A DNA stretch of 64,000 nt from assembly GCA_033977485.1 (NCBI GenBank), contig CM066994.1, positions 24,396,681 to 24,460,680 of the forward strand, in the 5' to 3' direction. A program made the translations under genes and the position numbers. The notes under the pieces are model-generated. The model ran no database searches and was not told where the DNA came from. It saw only the letters and a list, made by a program, of their open reading frames with translations. Below, piece by piece: positions 19,630 to 32,500 of this stretch. This DNA is from Hydrangea macrophylla. Taxonomy: Eukaryota; Streptophyta; Magnoliopsida; Cornales; Hydrangeaceae. Within the stretch, counting starts at the first letter, position 1. Every line of letters begins with the position of its first letter.

Positions 19630-22455
19630 TTAAGTTGGATAATTCTTCTTGTGCGGTTTAAGTTGTCTTGACGCATATGCAATAACCTTATCACTTTGCA
19701 TAAGAACGCAGCCTAAACCTCTATATGAAGCATCACTGTAGATAATAAACCCTTCAGTCCCTGACGGAACAGCTAAAATTGGTGCTTTCACTAGTCGGCT
19801 CTTCAACTCTTGAAAACTTTCTTCACATTCTGGACTCCAAACAAAAACAATATCTTTCCTCATTAATTGTGTCATCGGCATTGCTATACGCGAAAAGTCT
19901 TTTACAAATCTCCGATAATACCCAGCTAATCCTAGGAAACTTCGGATGTCTGTCATATTCGTTGGCCTCACCCAGTTAGTAACTGCTTCTATCTTCTGAG
20001 GGTCTACAGAAATTCCCTTTGCCGACACTATATGTCCAAGGAAAGCTATCTCGGTCAACCAAAACTCACACTTCTTCAATTTGCCGAATAATCTCTTTTC
20101 ACGCAATCGTTGTAAAGCTAATCGCAAATGATGCTCGTGATCTTCAACGCTTTTGGAGTAGATTAGGATGTTATCTATGAACACGATAATGAACTCATCT
20201 AAATAATCCTTGAAAACACAGTTCATCAAGTCCATGAAAGCAGCTGGTGCATTAGTCACTCCAAATGGCATAACCAAAAATTCGAAATGACCATATCGAG
20301 TCCTGAAAGCTGTCTTCTCAACATCTTCCTCTTTGACTTTCAACTGATGGTAACCGGATTTCAAGTAGATCTTCGAAAATACCTGAGCCCCTTGTAACTG
20401 ATCAAACAAGTCATCTATTCGCGGCAACGGGTACTCGTTCTTGACGGTCAACTTATTCAACTCTCGGTAGTTGATGCACATACGCATTGTTCCATCTTTC
20501 TTCTTCACAAACAAGACTGGAGCTCCCCACGGTGAAACACTCGGTCAGATAAAACCCTTCTCAAGTAGTTCTTGTAACTGAACCTTCAATTCTTTCAACT
20601 CTATCGGTGCCATTCGGTACGGCGCTTTAGATATCAGTTGTGACCCTTGTACTACTTCTATTGTGAACTCAAGTTCTCTTTCAATCAATACGTCGGGTAA
20701 CTCATCGGGAAAAATATCTGGAAATTCTCGAACTACTGAAATGTCTTCTATTAGTGGTCCAAGAACTCGCGTGTCGACAATTGAACATAAGAAACCCGAA
20801 CAACCCTTGTTCAACATCTTACCAGCTTGAATCGCCGATATCAAGTACGGCGGTACGATCACTCCTTTACCCTGAAAAGTAAACTCTTCTCGCCTTGACG
20901 GATAGAAACTAATCCGTTTCTGTTCATAATCGATTCTGGCTTGATTAGCCGACAACCAATCCATACCCAAGATAACATCAAAGTAGTTCACCGTCAACAG
21001 AATCAAATCAACGCTCAAGACTTTATCACCTATCTTGATCTCACATGTCTTGAATATCGAAGAAGTATCTAGCGGTTCACTACTAGGCAATGATACACAC
21101 AAGTCATATCCAAGCGGTTCTGACTTAACAGTTAAATGTTTAACAAAATCACGTGATACGAATGAATGCGTTGAACCAGAATCCATAAGTATACGTGCAG
21201 GATACGAATAAATAGGAAGAATACCTGATACGACGGTATCATCCGTATTCCCCGACCTGAGCTGGAAGTATCGTCCTTGTTGTTGCGCGACTCCTTTCCC
21301 TTTATCCACTCGAGGTTCTACCCTTGATCCGCTTGGCACACTCGATGCCCCGATACTCATTCCCGGTTGTCTCTTACTCGAACAGTTCCTTGCTATTTGT
21401 CCCGGTTGTCCACACTCAAAACATTTTCCTCTCGTTTCTGGGTTGTAGCTCTTCGTATTCAGAAAGGTATTTGGTGTGGTCGAGTTTGCATTCAAAGGAC
21501 AATTTCGGGATATGTGTTCTAACTGCTTGCAAAAGTAACAGGTGCTCAATTGGTAGCAAGTTCCTCTGTGTCGCAGGTTATATGTTGGGCAGAACGGTCT
21601 CGAATCTCCCGTGACTGTACTTCCTCCTTGGTCACCCATATGCGATCCCGAACCTTGCGTAAACGGTTTCTTCGCATTCCCTTGACTCTTACCCCGACTG
21701 TCATTTGCTCTCTTCCCTTGTTGTCCCTGTCGATATCTGTCGACACTTTTCTCAGCACTACGAGCAGCTTCCTCAACGAGAGAAATGGTCGGGTGTTGTA
21801 ACATATCCACGCGGCCACGGATATTCTCCCTAAGTCCTTCCTCAAACTTCCAAGCTTTATCCTTATCAGTCGGAACGGTAGTTTTCCCAAATCGTAACAA
21901 GGCATTGTAACGGGGATACATACTCACTCACAGTCATACAAGGCATTGTAACGGGGATACATACTCACTCACAGTCATGTCTCCCTGAACCAGACTTGCA
22001 AACTCTTGACGTTTCTGAGTATAAACAGATTGCGGAAAGAAACGTTTGTTGAATTCTTCTTTAAATGCTTCACACGTGGTCGGCTTCCCTTGTTCAAGTA
22101 CGTTGCTCCACCAATCCAATGCTTCGCCCATCAACGTATCGGATGCGCATAAAATTTTCTCCTCATCGGTACATATTACTTGACGGAAATGTCTTTCCAT
22201 GTCCAGCATCCAATGATCGGCCAAGTCTATGTCAACTTGTCCATAATACAAGGTCGGTTTCCGCTTATGAAATTGTTCCACGATTGTGTGTTGAGGTCGC
22301 GGTGCCGGTGGTGCATTGATATAACGAATTTCCACTGGTGGAGGCTGAACGTTCATCTGTTCTCTTTCACTTACTGCTTGTATGAAATTTCCCACCATAT
22401 TTACTATTTGGTCCATCCGCGAATGCGGTGACAATTCTCTCGACAGATCCGCCAT
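19630..22455 (-). pseudogene. Ty3/gypsy gag-protease-RT pseudogene
   Basis: Gag starts MADLSRELSPH at 22455 with the retrotransposon-gag core (ALDWWSNV, EFNKRFFP). It is followed by two zinc knuckles (CYFCKQLEHISRNC; CFECGQPGQIARNC), aspartic protease MDSGSTHSFV, GMDWLSANQA, then RT. Lesions: a 41-bp tandem duplication (21897-21937 / 21938-21978) shifts the gag frame. A TGA at 20545-20547 stands where relatives have Arg (GFI-R-PSVSPWG). In the RT catalytic site, FSKIYL replaces the usual SKIDL and FIDN replaces FIDD. Two of three catalytic Asp are therefore lost and the protein would be inactive even if read through. Confidence 0.88.
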
Positions 22456-22666
22456 AATGTTTCAAATATTCCCCTGTTGAGTGCAATGCATAATGACCAT
22501 GCATGCTATGCCACAATATAGATATATGCGCACAGTTCATCACAATCAACAAATGCTAACACATGAAGCATTTCTACAATGATAACAATTATCTTCACAA
22601 TTACACGCTCCACTCGACGTCACTCAGCATATATAACGTCACTCGTTCCCAAGGCTCTAAACTTAT

Positions 22667-22678
22667 GCTCTGATACCA
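22667..22678 (-). other. Primer binding site of the gypsy element
   Basis: Minus-strand TGGTATCAGAGC, complementary to the 3' end of initiator-Met tRNA, five bases from the LTR end TGACA. Confidence 0.8.
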
Positions 22679-22683
22679 CTAAA

Positions 22684-24781
22684 TGTCACAGCCCGGTCCC
22701 ACAATAGCGGAACTGGAGCCCGTGGCACGCCACCGAGGCTAAACCAATTCATTAACGTTCCCAAAATTAGGTTTTGAAGAACACATGCAGCGGAAAACAA
22801 AATACATTTTCTAGACTAGTGGTCCAGTCGACTGAAGAAAGCAGAGAGTTTTCAAAAAGGTTTAACAGACCATCCAGTCGACTGAGACTGGGGTCCAGTC
22901 GACTGGGACTCCAACTTTCAGTCGACTGAATTCCCCCTTCGGTCGACTGAAGCAAGCAGAACCAAAATGAACACAAAACCTACAGAGGTCCAGTCGACTG
23001 AGGCAGGCCCCAGTCGACTGCTTTTGCCATATTAAAAAGCAGTAGCTAGCAGGCACAAGGTCCAGTCGACTGAACACTGGACCAGTCGACTGCTCCCCTG
23101 ACAGCAGTCCAATCTGCAGAAAAACAAGTTTCAAAAGCTTTTTAAAAACAACCAAGTGTTAACCATACACTCCAACTTCTCATCAAAGTAATCCTAGCTG
23201 TATTAAAACATTATCAAAGTATAATTACAACGAGTTACTAACTATTACCATGCTTTAGGTCCACTCTAACATACTAAGTTAAACATAAGATAAAACCATT
23301 CAAAATCTTATTACAACATTCCTATTGTTCCAAAACTGCAAGATCAACATTCGGGTTGCCTTCAAAGCGAACTCTAAACCAACGTGCTCACTTCTCCGAT
23401 TCCTCGCTAGCATTAACACCTGAAATGGTTATTTGAATAACCACAGATATTCGATTTGTTTAAGCTAACGCTTAGTGAATAAAACAACATATGCACATGA
23501 ATGATAAACATGTCCGCATTCACATCTCTACAATTCATACTAGTCGCGGGAGACTCACGTGCCCATCCATACTCCCAATCCGCGACTCCTCGCATAAGTC
23601 CACGCGAAAGGGTAAGACCCACGATTCTTCTCTTCAATCGTGCGACCTTAATGCCTATATCGGCTCCACAAAATGGTACGGTGACCACGTGCTCCTTCTG
23701 ACCCACATAAGCAACTTAACATGCTTAAATACATATCACCATGCTCGCGGAAATCAAACATTTCATCGTGCTATTGGGCCTACTTATCAATACAAATGCC
23801 CAATATGAACTACACAGTATATATCTATGAATTAGTACATACTATTCAAACATAACATGAATACACGCCAAGAAATCATTCCAAAACATAGTTGGATCAC
23901 TCATCTCCGAATAACGCTCCTATAATTCAATCTGAAAAAGCCCGTGCACAAAGATCGTGCAGAAGTCCATCTAGTACAATTCCTATGAATCAAAATTCCA
24001 TTTATCAACTTTTATGAAAAATTCTAGAAAAAGACTTTTGGGAAAACTTGGCCAAACAAGCCCTAACATATATCAAAACGAAGCTCTTACCTCGAGGAGC
24101 TCGAATATGAAATCTGGGAGAAAACAAACTGACGGAAGGTCGTCGTTTGGCGTCGCAAAGCTCTAAGCTCCAAAATCTCCCTATGGCCCCCTTTTTGGAA
24201 TTTAGGTTAAGAACTTAGAAAATATCTCAATCATCTCTATCTATATATAGGCAAAACTCTCGGGAATTACGTTTACCTCCCCACGAGTTTTCAAAACTCC
24301 TAATCAGTCTCTAAAACTTTCTACACAGCTTATTCATAGCTTACAAGTGAAACCTCAAAATTATAAAAGTTTTGGACTAAGTTTCGTTTGGTCGCTAAAA
24401 CGCGAATTTCTACATGACATTTCCGAAGTTACTAATTAGCCTACCAAATTAATAGCCTGTTCATTCGTTCTCACCAGGATACTAAAACTAACAACAAATA
24501 TGAATTCTGAAATAGAATATAATACAGATATTGAAATACACAGGTAAACATTTATTTTCAGATAAACATTTAAAGTATTCCACAGTGACCGTCTCACACT
24601 CGGAGAGACGTCGCAACCACAAATCCTCAATCACTATAGTTTCAAAGGGTTCTCTAATACAGACACCCAAATCAACTCGTGAGTCAAAACTCACCCAAAC
24701 ATGTGTCATAAGACACGCCACATCACATTATCATGCATGACAATGAAATGCAAAAGCAATAACACAAATACGGGTGTTATA
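22684..24781 (-). repeat. Gypsy 5' LTR, about 2.1 kb
   Basis: The inner end is fixed by the PBS (..CCGGGCTGTGACA on the minus strand). The outer end is placed where copia coding sequence resumes; there the LTR would begin TATAACACCCGTATT, one base from the usual TGTAACACCC. Length and terminal motif resemble the LTR at 60986-63261. No gene is seen inside. It carries the CAGTCGACTG array described separately. Confidence 0.6.
22820..23095. repeat. Array of CAGTCGACTG palindromes inside the gypsy LTR
   Basis: Nine copies of GTCGACTG, eight of them full CAGTCGACTG decamers, most preceded by GGTC or CC, spaced irregularly at about 15-75 bp. Not a tandem repeat. Its role is unknown. Confidence 0.9.
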
Positions 24782-24789
24782 AGAAACGA

Positions 24790-27390
24790 GTACCTTTTCG
24801 AAGAGCGATAGGTAGATCAGGAGAGTGGAGAACCTCAGCCGAAGTTGATGAAGATGGAGGTGGAGCTGGCAGGTCATCAGTACTGGATGCTTGTCACGAC
24901 GGCGATACACCTGCAAGGGAGGAGAACTAGAAGAAGGAGGAATAGGCAAGGAAATAGAGGACGAGGGAGCAAGAACATCAACATCCAAGGAAGCACCGGA
25001 GGACGAAAAAAAAATGATGTACCTTCAAAGAAGGTAACATCTGCATTAACCACATAACGACGGCTCTGAGGATTCCAGCATTTAGAACCCTTTTGAGTGC
25101 GAGAGAATATCCCACAAATACACATTTGGTGGCTCGAGAATCTAATTTATCATGACCAGGAGTAAGAACACGAAAAAATGCAACACAACCAAACACAAGT
25201 GGTGGTAAGGCAAACAATGACCTATCTGGATAGAGAACAGAATGAGGAATGCCACCACTTAGAATAAATGAAGGCATGCAGTTAATAAGATAATAGGCAG
25301 TGAGTACAGCATTGCACCAAAATTGTTTAGGAACATGCATAAGCAGCATAATAGTTCGGGCAATCTCAAGAAGATGTCTATTTTTTCGTCCAGTGACACC
25401 ATTCTGTTGTGGAGTATAACCACAAGAGGATTGATGAATTATCCCCTGAGCATCACAATAAGATTGAAGAGGTCCTTTAACATATTCCAAAGCATTATCA
25501 GATTGTAAAATACGAATAGTGCAACCAAACTGAGTCATAATCTTTTTATGAAATAATTGAAAAATGGAAGAAAGATTTGAGCATTCTTTCATTAAAAATA
25601 ACCATGACATCCTAGAACAATCATCCACAAAAAACACAAAATAAGATAAACCTAACAAACACTTATGTCTAGATAGACCCCAAACGTTGGAATGAACCAA
25701 CTCAAAAGGAGTGGCCCAACGATTATTTTGACGTAAAGGAAAAGACACCCTATGATGCTTACCTAACTGGCAAGCCTCACACTCTAAACTAGACATAGAC
25801 TTAAACAATGGAAAAACCAACTCAAGTATTGTAGTGAAGGATGACCCAGACGGCAGTGCCATTGATGTGGTGAAACAGCTGTATGTAAAGCCGCCGAATT
25901 ATTCGTTGTTGAATGTTGTTCCAAGTAATAAAGACCATCCCGCTCACGACTTCCACCAATCATCTTCTTCGAGTTGAGATCCTAAAACACACAATGAGAG
26001 GGATAAAATGTTACGGAACAGTTTAGAGATTTAGTAAGTTAACTGACCGATAGGAGACTAAAGGGAAATTGAGGAATATAATTGACAGATGACAATGAAA
26101 GAGATGAGATGGGAGAAACAAGACCATGACCAATAATAGGACAAAATCGTCCATCAGTTAAAACAACAGAGGGCTGTGTGGGTGGATTAAGCGATTGTAT
26201 AAATACATTGGACTTACCAGTCATATGTGCGAAAGCTCCTGAGTCGATGACCCATGGTGAAGGAGCAGATGAAGAAAAACATGCAATGTTACCTAATTGT
26301 GCAAAACCAGCAGTATTAGACAAGGATAGCTGTTGTTGTTGGACTAAGGCATTGTATTCCTCTCGGGAAAGAGTGATAGACTCATTTGAAGATGTCACGG
26401 CAGGTGGAGTAGGAGTACGAACTTCCTATTGAGACCCAGAAGCATTGTCAGAAGAGAACAAGGCTGGATTAGTCGAGGTCTCCCACGGCTTACCATAGAG
26501 ATCATAACACCTATCCACAGTATGATTGTCACCCCCACAATGGGTGAAATAAAGAGAACCATGGCCTCGACCAAAATCACGACCACGTCCCTCTTCCTCA
26601 ATTACCATTAAACATAGGAGGGGAATTGCCAAAGCCACGACCACCGCGACTACGATTATTACCAGGAAAATTGCCACGACCATGAAAGGCCCCACTATAT
26701 CCCGTAGATGTTACAAGTGCAAAATCTTCTTTCCCAACAGGCTCAGAAAGAGGCAGGGGAGGAAGACTCTGTAGTAACACTGAGCACACGAGAATACACA
26801 TTGCTCAAGGATGGAATACTACCATCACTGGCCAAAAACTGTGACTTAACAGACTGAAGATTCGAATGTAACCCAGATAAGAACTTGGAGACATAGAATT
26901 CCTCTCGTTGCTTCTTGATAACGTCAACATCATTAGTGATAGGATGATACCGATTCAACGCATCCATTAGTCCCTTAAATGTACTGTAGTATTCACTAAC
27001 TGACTTATCACCCTGTTGAAGCAGAAATAAATTTTGATATACCTCATAAACGCGAGAAACATTCTTTTCAATGGAAAACATCTCATGAACAGACTCCCAA
27101 ATCTCTTTGGCTGAGGACAAGAACATGACACTTGAACACACAGTAGGTTCCATACTATTCCACAACCAGAATATAACCACATAATTCTCAGACATCCAAT
27201 CTTCATAATCCTTACTATCCTTAGGAGCAATAGACTCAATATATTTCAACTTCTTCCTACCCCCTAAGGCTACTTTCATAGCTTGAGCCCACAAAAAGTA
27301 ATTGGACCAATTCAACTTAGTAGTGATAATTTGCATACTCACAACATTGGACGAAGAAATAGAACCTTTCTTGTCAGCCATATCAACCAA
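24790..27390 (-). pseudogene. Copia gag-protease-integrase pseudogene
   Basis: Gag begins MADKKGSISSSN near 27382 with a UBN2-type domain (NYFLWAQAMKVALGG, YYSTFKGLMDALNRYHP). A frameshift near 26760 is followed by a glycine/arginine-rich part and a zinc knuckle lacking its first Cys (FTHCGGDNHTVDRC). Protease is VIDSGAFAHMTG. The integrase core shows HSNVWG and GVTGRKN where relatives have HSDVWG and GVAERKN, so the first Asp and the Glu of the DDE triad are both lost. Further frameshifts occur near 25900-26040 and 25110. A dead copy. Confidence 0.85.
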
Positions 27391-27624
27391 AAACAGTAGG
27401 AGTTTTATACCCAATAACAAAGGAAAAATACTAACAACGAACAAGAAGCAACATCAACATCAATAAATTCAAACGGAACTAACCAATAAGGTCCATAAAG
27501 GGACTGAGACAACACGAACGAAGAAACCACCAATCAAAATTGCCTAATCAAGTTTCGATGTATGTGAATATGCTCCCTTGGACGGTTGGAGTTCAAGAAA
27601 GTGAAGAAATCAGATCATAAATAG

Positions 27625-27822
27625 TGCTCGATGAATAGTTACTACATGAACAGTGTTCGATGAACAGTGCCTTCGGTGAATAGTGTTCGATGAACAGTGC
27701 CTTCAGTGAATAGTAACTGCGTGACCAATGCTCGCGTGAACAGTAACTGCGTGAACAGTGCTGCGGGTGTGATGGTAGTGGTGGTGGTGGTGGTGTGCGG
27801 CGTAGAGAAACCTATTCGGGTG
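27625..27822 (-). repeat. Leader tandem repeats of the copia element
   Basis: A unit of about 30 bp (TTCGATGAACAGTGCCTTC then GTGAATAGT) is repeated with variation from 27625 to 27765, followed by GGTGGTGGTGG and TGCGGCG next to the PBS. Non-coding. Confidence 0.7.
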
Positions 27823-27834
27823 GCTCTGATACCA

Positions 27835-27960
27835 TGTTCAAAGAGAAAAAGAGAAGGCTTAACCTAATTAGGTTAGCCAGCACATATATATATATATATT
27901 TATAAAAAAACAATCACAAAATACCCTTAAACCACTAATACTAATACTTATATTCTAACA
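27835..27960 (-). repeat. Copia 5' LTR, 126 bp
   Basis: Plus-strand TGTTCAAAGAG...TATTCTAACA, abutting the PBS complement GCTCTGATACCA at 27823-27834. Confidence 0.8.
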
Positions 27961-29100
27961 TTAATCAACAAGTGGTTGATCATGCGGCCATTGGTGCGAT
28001 GCAGTACATTACATTATTAATCATACGGCCATTGGGGCGTTACATATTCTGTTCAACAGCCACTTCGGGGATGGAGTGTCCTTGTGACCAAGAATAGTCT
28101 TTGATTAATCGGCGATTGGGACGGTGCATGTTATTCTTCATCAATAGCCACTTCGGGGCTGGAGTGTCCTTTGTGACCAAGAATATTTCTGATTAATCGG
28201 CAATTGGGACAGTACATTTATTCTTGATGCAGACAAGGCTGATCATGCGGCCATTGTGGCGGTGTATATTCTAAACTAACGGCCATGTTGCACTGGGACT
28301 CCTCGTAAGTCAGATGTCAGGTTCTTAAGAACCGTAGTGTGGTAATGAGAGTGGATTCGATAACCATAGGAAGTGAAGTGTCTGCATTGACACGCGCTCA
28401 CACATGAGTAATACAGAAGTTGTATTTTTTGAAAACACATGTAATTTAATGATACAATTATAGTGAGATGAACATGTTGATGATTAGAACTAATCGTTAT
28501 ATTTTTGTGAAGCATGAGAACTGTTGTTATATATGAATGTTTTTGTATGTGCTTGTGATAACGATTTGAATAAGCTAATTACTGCATCCTAAGATGTATA
28601 ACCATGTTCGATGATGAGTTGATCTTTGTATATGTTAAGTGTATTGTACATTGTGGTATTAACTGCTCACCAGCTTTCACAAGATGACAGACGTTTTATG
28701 CCCGAACAATTCAGGTATCGACTGCTTGGACGAGACCGAGCCTGTGTTCTAGAAGACTTAGCTCTGCCATGTAGAGTTTTCCCTTTTTTGTATTAAGGCT
28801 TATGTTTTCGAATTATGTACAGAGTAAGACTACTTCCATTATCAGCAATGTATGCCATATATGTATTAAGACCTCATTTTTAGACAAACTGTAATAGTTG
28901 ACTTAAGATATGATAGGCCTGTTATGTTATGTTATGTTATATTATGCTAAGTTTAAGCTTCCGCCATATATTTCCTTATAGCATTCGTGTGGTTCTGAGA
29001 CTGTGGATGATTCGATGCATAGCTTGCCACGACTTACAGTTCAAACGAAAAACCTTTTTCTCAATTTTTGCTATCTGGGGTGTTAAGAACCTGAGCTTAG
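27961..29100. repeat. Intergenic with a degenerate 90-bp tandem repeat, possible LTR relic
   Basis: CACTTCGGGG...TGTGACCAAGAATA...TTAATCGGC recurs at 28061 and 28151 (period 90). CGGCCATTG phrases surround it at 27983, 28027 and 28250. A short TGTTA repeat lies at 28919-28942. The composition resembles a gypsy LTR, but no termini are visible and no gene is supported. Confidence 0.4.
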
Positions 29101-29561
29101 GTAAAAAAAAAACTAAACCAACAAATGGAAATGAACTTTTAATACTTGAAAAAATGAGAATAGACTTGCTCTAGATGCGAAACCAAGCCAAGGAAGTAAT
29201 GGCGTGTTTAGAATGACAACTTCAGAATGCTTTCTCACTAACTGTAATTACACTTTGTTCCTCATAATTAAGAATTTTAAATATGTATTCTAATACAACT
29301 TTAAATTTCTCACGAAAGCAAGTCTTACTTGCTTTTATTTTAAGTTGGGGATAGTGTTTTGCACATTAAGACATGAGTTGGAGGTTGATGATGTCAAGTG
29401 TAAGATAAAATGATAGTGAAAAGCTTAGGTTACTAACCTTGGTTAGAACCTTTTATATTAAGAAGAAAGACAAATATTACAAGTAGGTCCTTGGACATAC
29501 AACAAAATACAAAACATAACAACTAAGAAGAATAACTAACAAATAACTCTAACACTCCCCC

Positions 29562-32500
29562 TCAAGCTGGTACAAATATATCCCTCATTCCCAGCTTGTC
29601 CAGAATAGTCTGAAATGGGCGACTCCCAACGGCTTTAGTAAGAACATCAGCAACCTGATCACATGTCTTCACAAAGGGAACACAAATAGTACCACTATTA
29701 ATATTTTCTTTGATGAAGTGTCGATCGATTTCCACGTGCTTTGTTCTATCATGTTGAACAGGATTATGAGCTATACTGATGGCCGCTTTATTGTCACAGT
29801 ATAGCTTCATAGAATCTGTCAGTTCAATCTTCAAGTCCTTCAGCAAAGACTTGATCCACAACAACTCACAAATACCTTGGGCCATAGCCCGGAATTTGGC
29901 TTCTGCACTGGACCTAGCCACTACATTCTGTTTCTTGCTTCTCCAGGTAACAAGATTACCTCCTACGAACGTGCAGTACCCTGAAGTGGACCTCCTATCT
30001 GTAATTGAACCGGCCCAATCAGCATCAGTGTACGCTTCCACCATTAGGTGGTCATGTCTCATAAAGTGCAAGCCTTTTCCCGGAGCAGACTTTAGATACC
30101 GAAGAATCCGAAAAACAGCCTCTTGATGTGACTCTCGTGGAGAATGCATGAACTGACTGACAACACTTACGGCAAAAGCAATATCTGGACGAGTGTGAGA
30201 CAAATAAATAAGTTTACCAACTAGTCTCTGATAACTCCCCCTGTCCACTAATTCCCCACTGCTATCATCACCAAGCTTCTGATTTTGCTCCATCGGAGTA
30301 TCACAGGCTTTGCTGCCAAGCATCCCTGTTTCCTTTAACAAGTCAAGGACATACTTCCTTTGGGAAATAAAAATCCCATGCTTGGATCGAGCAAGTTCGA
30401 TCCCAAGAAAGAACTTCAAGACCCCTAAGTCCTTAATCTCAAATTCAGAGGCTAATTGCTTCTTCAACCTTTCCATTTCTTCCAAGTCATCTCCTGTTAG
30501 CACAATGTCATCAACATAGACAATAAGAGCAGTAGTCTTACCCTTTGATGAGTGTTTGATGAACAATGTGTGATCTGCATTACTCTGTCTGTACCCAAAC
30601 AGTAGCATAGCCCGTGTAAACCTCTCGAACCAAGCTCTAGGAGACTGTTTGAGGCCATACAAGGATTTTTTAAGCCTACAAACCTTCCCATCTGTCTTGG
30701 AGTCCTCGAAACCTGAAGGGATATCCATGTAGACCTCTTCTTCTAAATCACCATGCAAGAAGGCATTCTTCACATCAAACTGGCGAAGAGGCCAATCCCG
30801 ATTTGCTGCGAGAGAAAGAAGAATTCTGATTGAATTCATTTTTGCAACTGGGGCAAAGGTTTCCTCATAGTCCACCCCGTAAGTCTGAGTGAACCCTTTT
30901 GCCACCAATCGAGCTTTGTACCTCTCAATAGAACCATCAGCTCGATGCTTCACTGTGTACACCCACTTGCACCCCACAGTCTTCTTTCCTTCAGGTAACT
31001 TGGTCAATTCCCAAGTGCCAGTCTTTCGAAGAGCTTTCATCTCCTCAGTCATGGCATGTTTCCACTTGGAATCAGCAAGAGCTTCCTGTACATGGTTAGG
31101 AATACTAACAGAGGAAATTTTGGAAAGGAAGGCTTTATAGGAAGGAGATAGATGAGAATAAGACACAAAGTTAGATATAGGGTGTTGAGTGCATGATCTA
31201 ACACCCTTTCTAACAGCTATAGGAACATCTAAATCATTTAAGTCGAGAGAGGGTGTATCAGAGGAATTACCTGAATCTCCATCACTGAGAGGGAATGGCA
31301 ATGGTAGAGGAGAAATAGGACCAGTATTACTTTCTGGAGTCTCTCTGACTCTTCTTTTACTCCATGTCCCCCTAGAATAAACTCTCAACTCACTCTCCCT
31401 CGGCTCCTCAACTACCCCTTCTCCTTCTTCAGGTTCACCCCTCTCTCTTTCAACAGGCTCAGCTTTCTCCATCTCAGGTTTCTCTCCCTCAACTCTCCCC
31501 GTCTCCAACTCAATCATCATAGGGGAAACAGGTAGCCCTTCACATCTAGACTCCCCCTGAAGGGGTACCGTAGAGTCAATAAAGTAGGACTGGGACTCAC
31601 GAAATGTGACATCCATAGTGACGAACCATTTCCTAGAAGGTGGATGGTAACATTTATAACCTTTCTGAGTGGGAGAGTAACCAACAAACACACATTTAAT
31701 AGCCCGAGGATCTAACTTTCCACGGTTTGGACTGTGATTATGAACGAAGCACACACAACCAAAGACACGGGAAGGGATGGAAGAGGAGAGAGAGGAGTGG
31801 GAAAGAACCTCAAGGGGGGTTTGCTTATTTAACACCTGGGTAGGAAGACGGTTAATAAGATAAGCGGCAGTTAAGACCGCCTCACCCCAATAAGATCGAG
31901 GAGCCTGAACCTGAAAAAGTAAAGACCGGGCAACATCTAAAAGATGACGATTCTTACGCTCGGCAACCCCATTTTGTTGTGGAGTGTCGGTGCAAGAAGT
32001 CTGATGGACAATTCCATGGGCACAAAAAAACTTGCTTAGACCCGAATCTATGTACTCACCCCCATTATCAGACCTAAAAACTTTCACAACTGCCCCGAAC
32101 TGGGTACACACCATTTGATGGAAATTTTGAAAAATAGAAAAGACCTCTCGCTTTTCTTTCATCATGTACAGCCATGTAGTACGAGAACAATCATCAATAA
32201 AGGACACAAACCACCTATGACCTTTCAGAGATGCGGTACGTGAAGGACCCCAAACATCAGAATGTATTAACGCAAAAGGAACTGAACTTCTAGTATTACT
32301 GGGAGCATAAGTTGCTTTAAAATGTTTCCCAAGTTCACATGCATCACAAAAAAACTTGGAATTTGAAGTTTCATAATTAGCAACAAGAGATGGAAACATA
32401 AATTTTAGTAAAGAAAAGGATGGGTGTCCTAAACGCCTATGCCAAAGCATTAAATCTTCAGTAGAATTCTTCAAAACGACGGTATTATTAGCAAGCTTCT

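Larger units (their letters stand above)
19609..24781 (-). mobile_element. Ty3/gypsy element, 5' part with one LTR, truncated at its 3' end
   Basis: On the minus strand: LTR (24781 to 22684), 5-bp spacer, PBS TGGTATCAGAGC (22678-22667), leader, gag, protease and RT. It breaks off in RNase H just after HKKNYP at about 19636. A 28-bp tandem duplication (19609-19636 and 19637-19664) marks the truncation. The LTR outer end lies inside the copia coding remnant that starts at 24782, so the gypsy copy inserted into copia. No 3' LTR is present. Confidence 0.8.
24782..27960 (-). mobile_element. Ty1/copia element, 5' half, interrupted by gypsy
   Basis: 5' LTR at 27835-27960 (126 bp, minus-strand TGTTAGAATATAAG...), PBS at 27834-27823, leader, gag, protease and integrase up to the linker LPIALRKGTR at about 24790. 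The gypsy LTR then replaces RT, RNase H and the 3' LTR. These parts are not found to the left of the gypsy remnant, so they were deleted. Confidence 0.8.

Noticed and set aside
22820..23095. CRISPR-like regularly repeated short palindromes
   Set aside because: Spacing is irregular, the repeat is only 10 bp, the region lies in a plant LTR and no cas genes exist.
24415..24781. Ending the gypsy LTR at 24414 (TACA)
   Set aside because: Considered, but copia coding sequence resumes only at about 24782 and the outer end then reads close to TGTAACACCC like the other gypsy LTR, so the longer LTR fits better.
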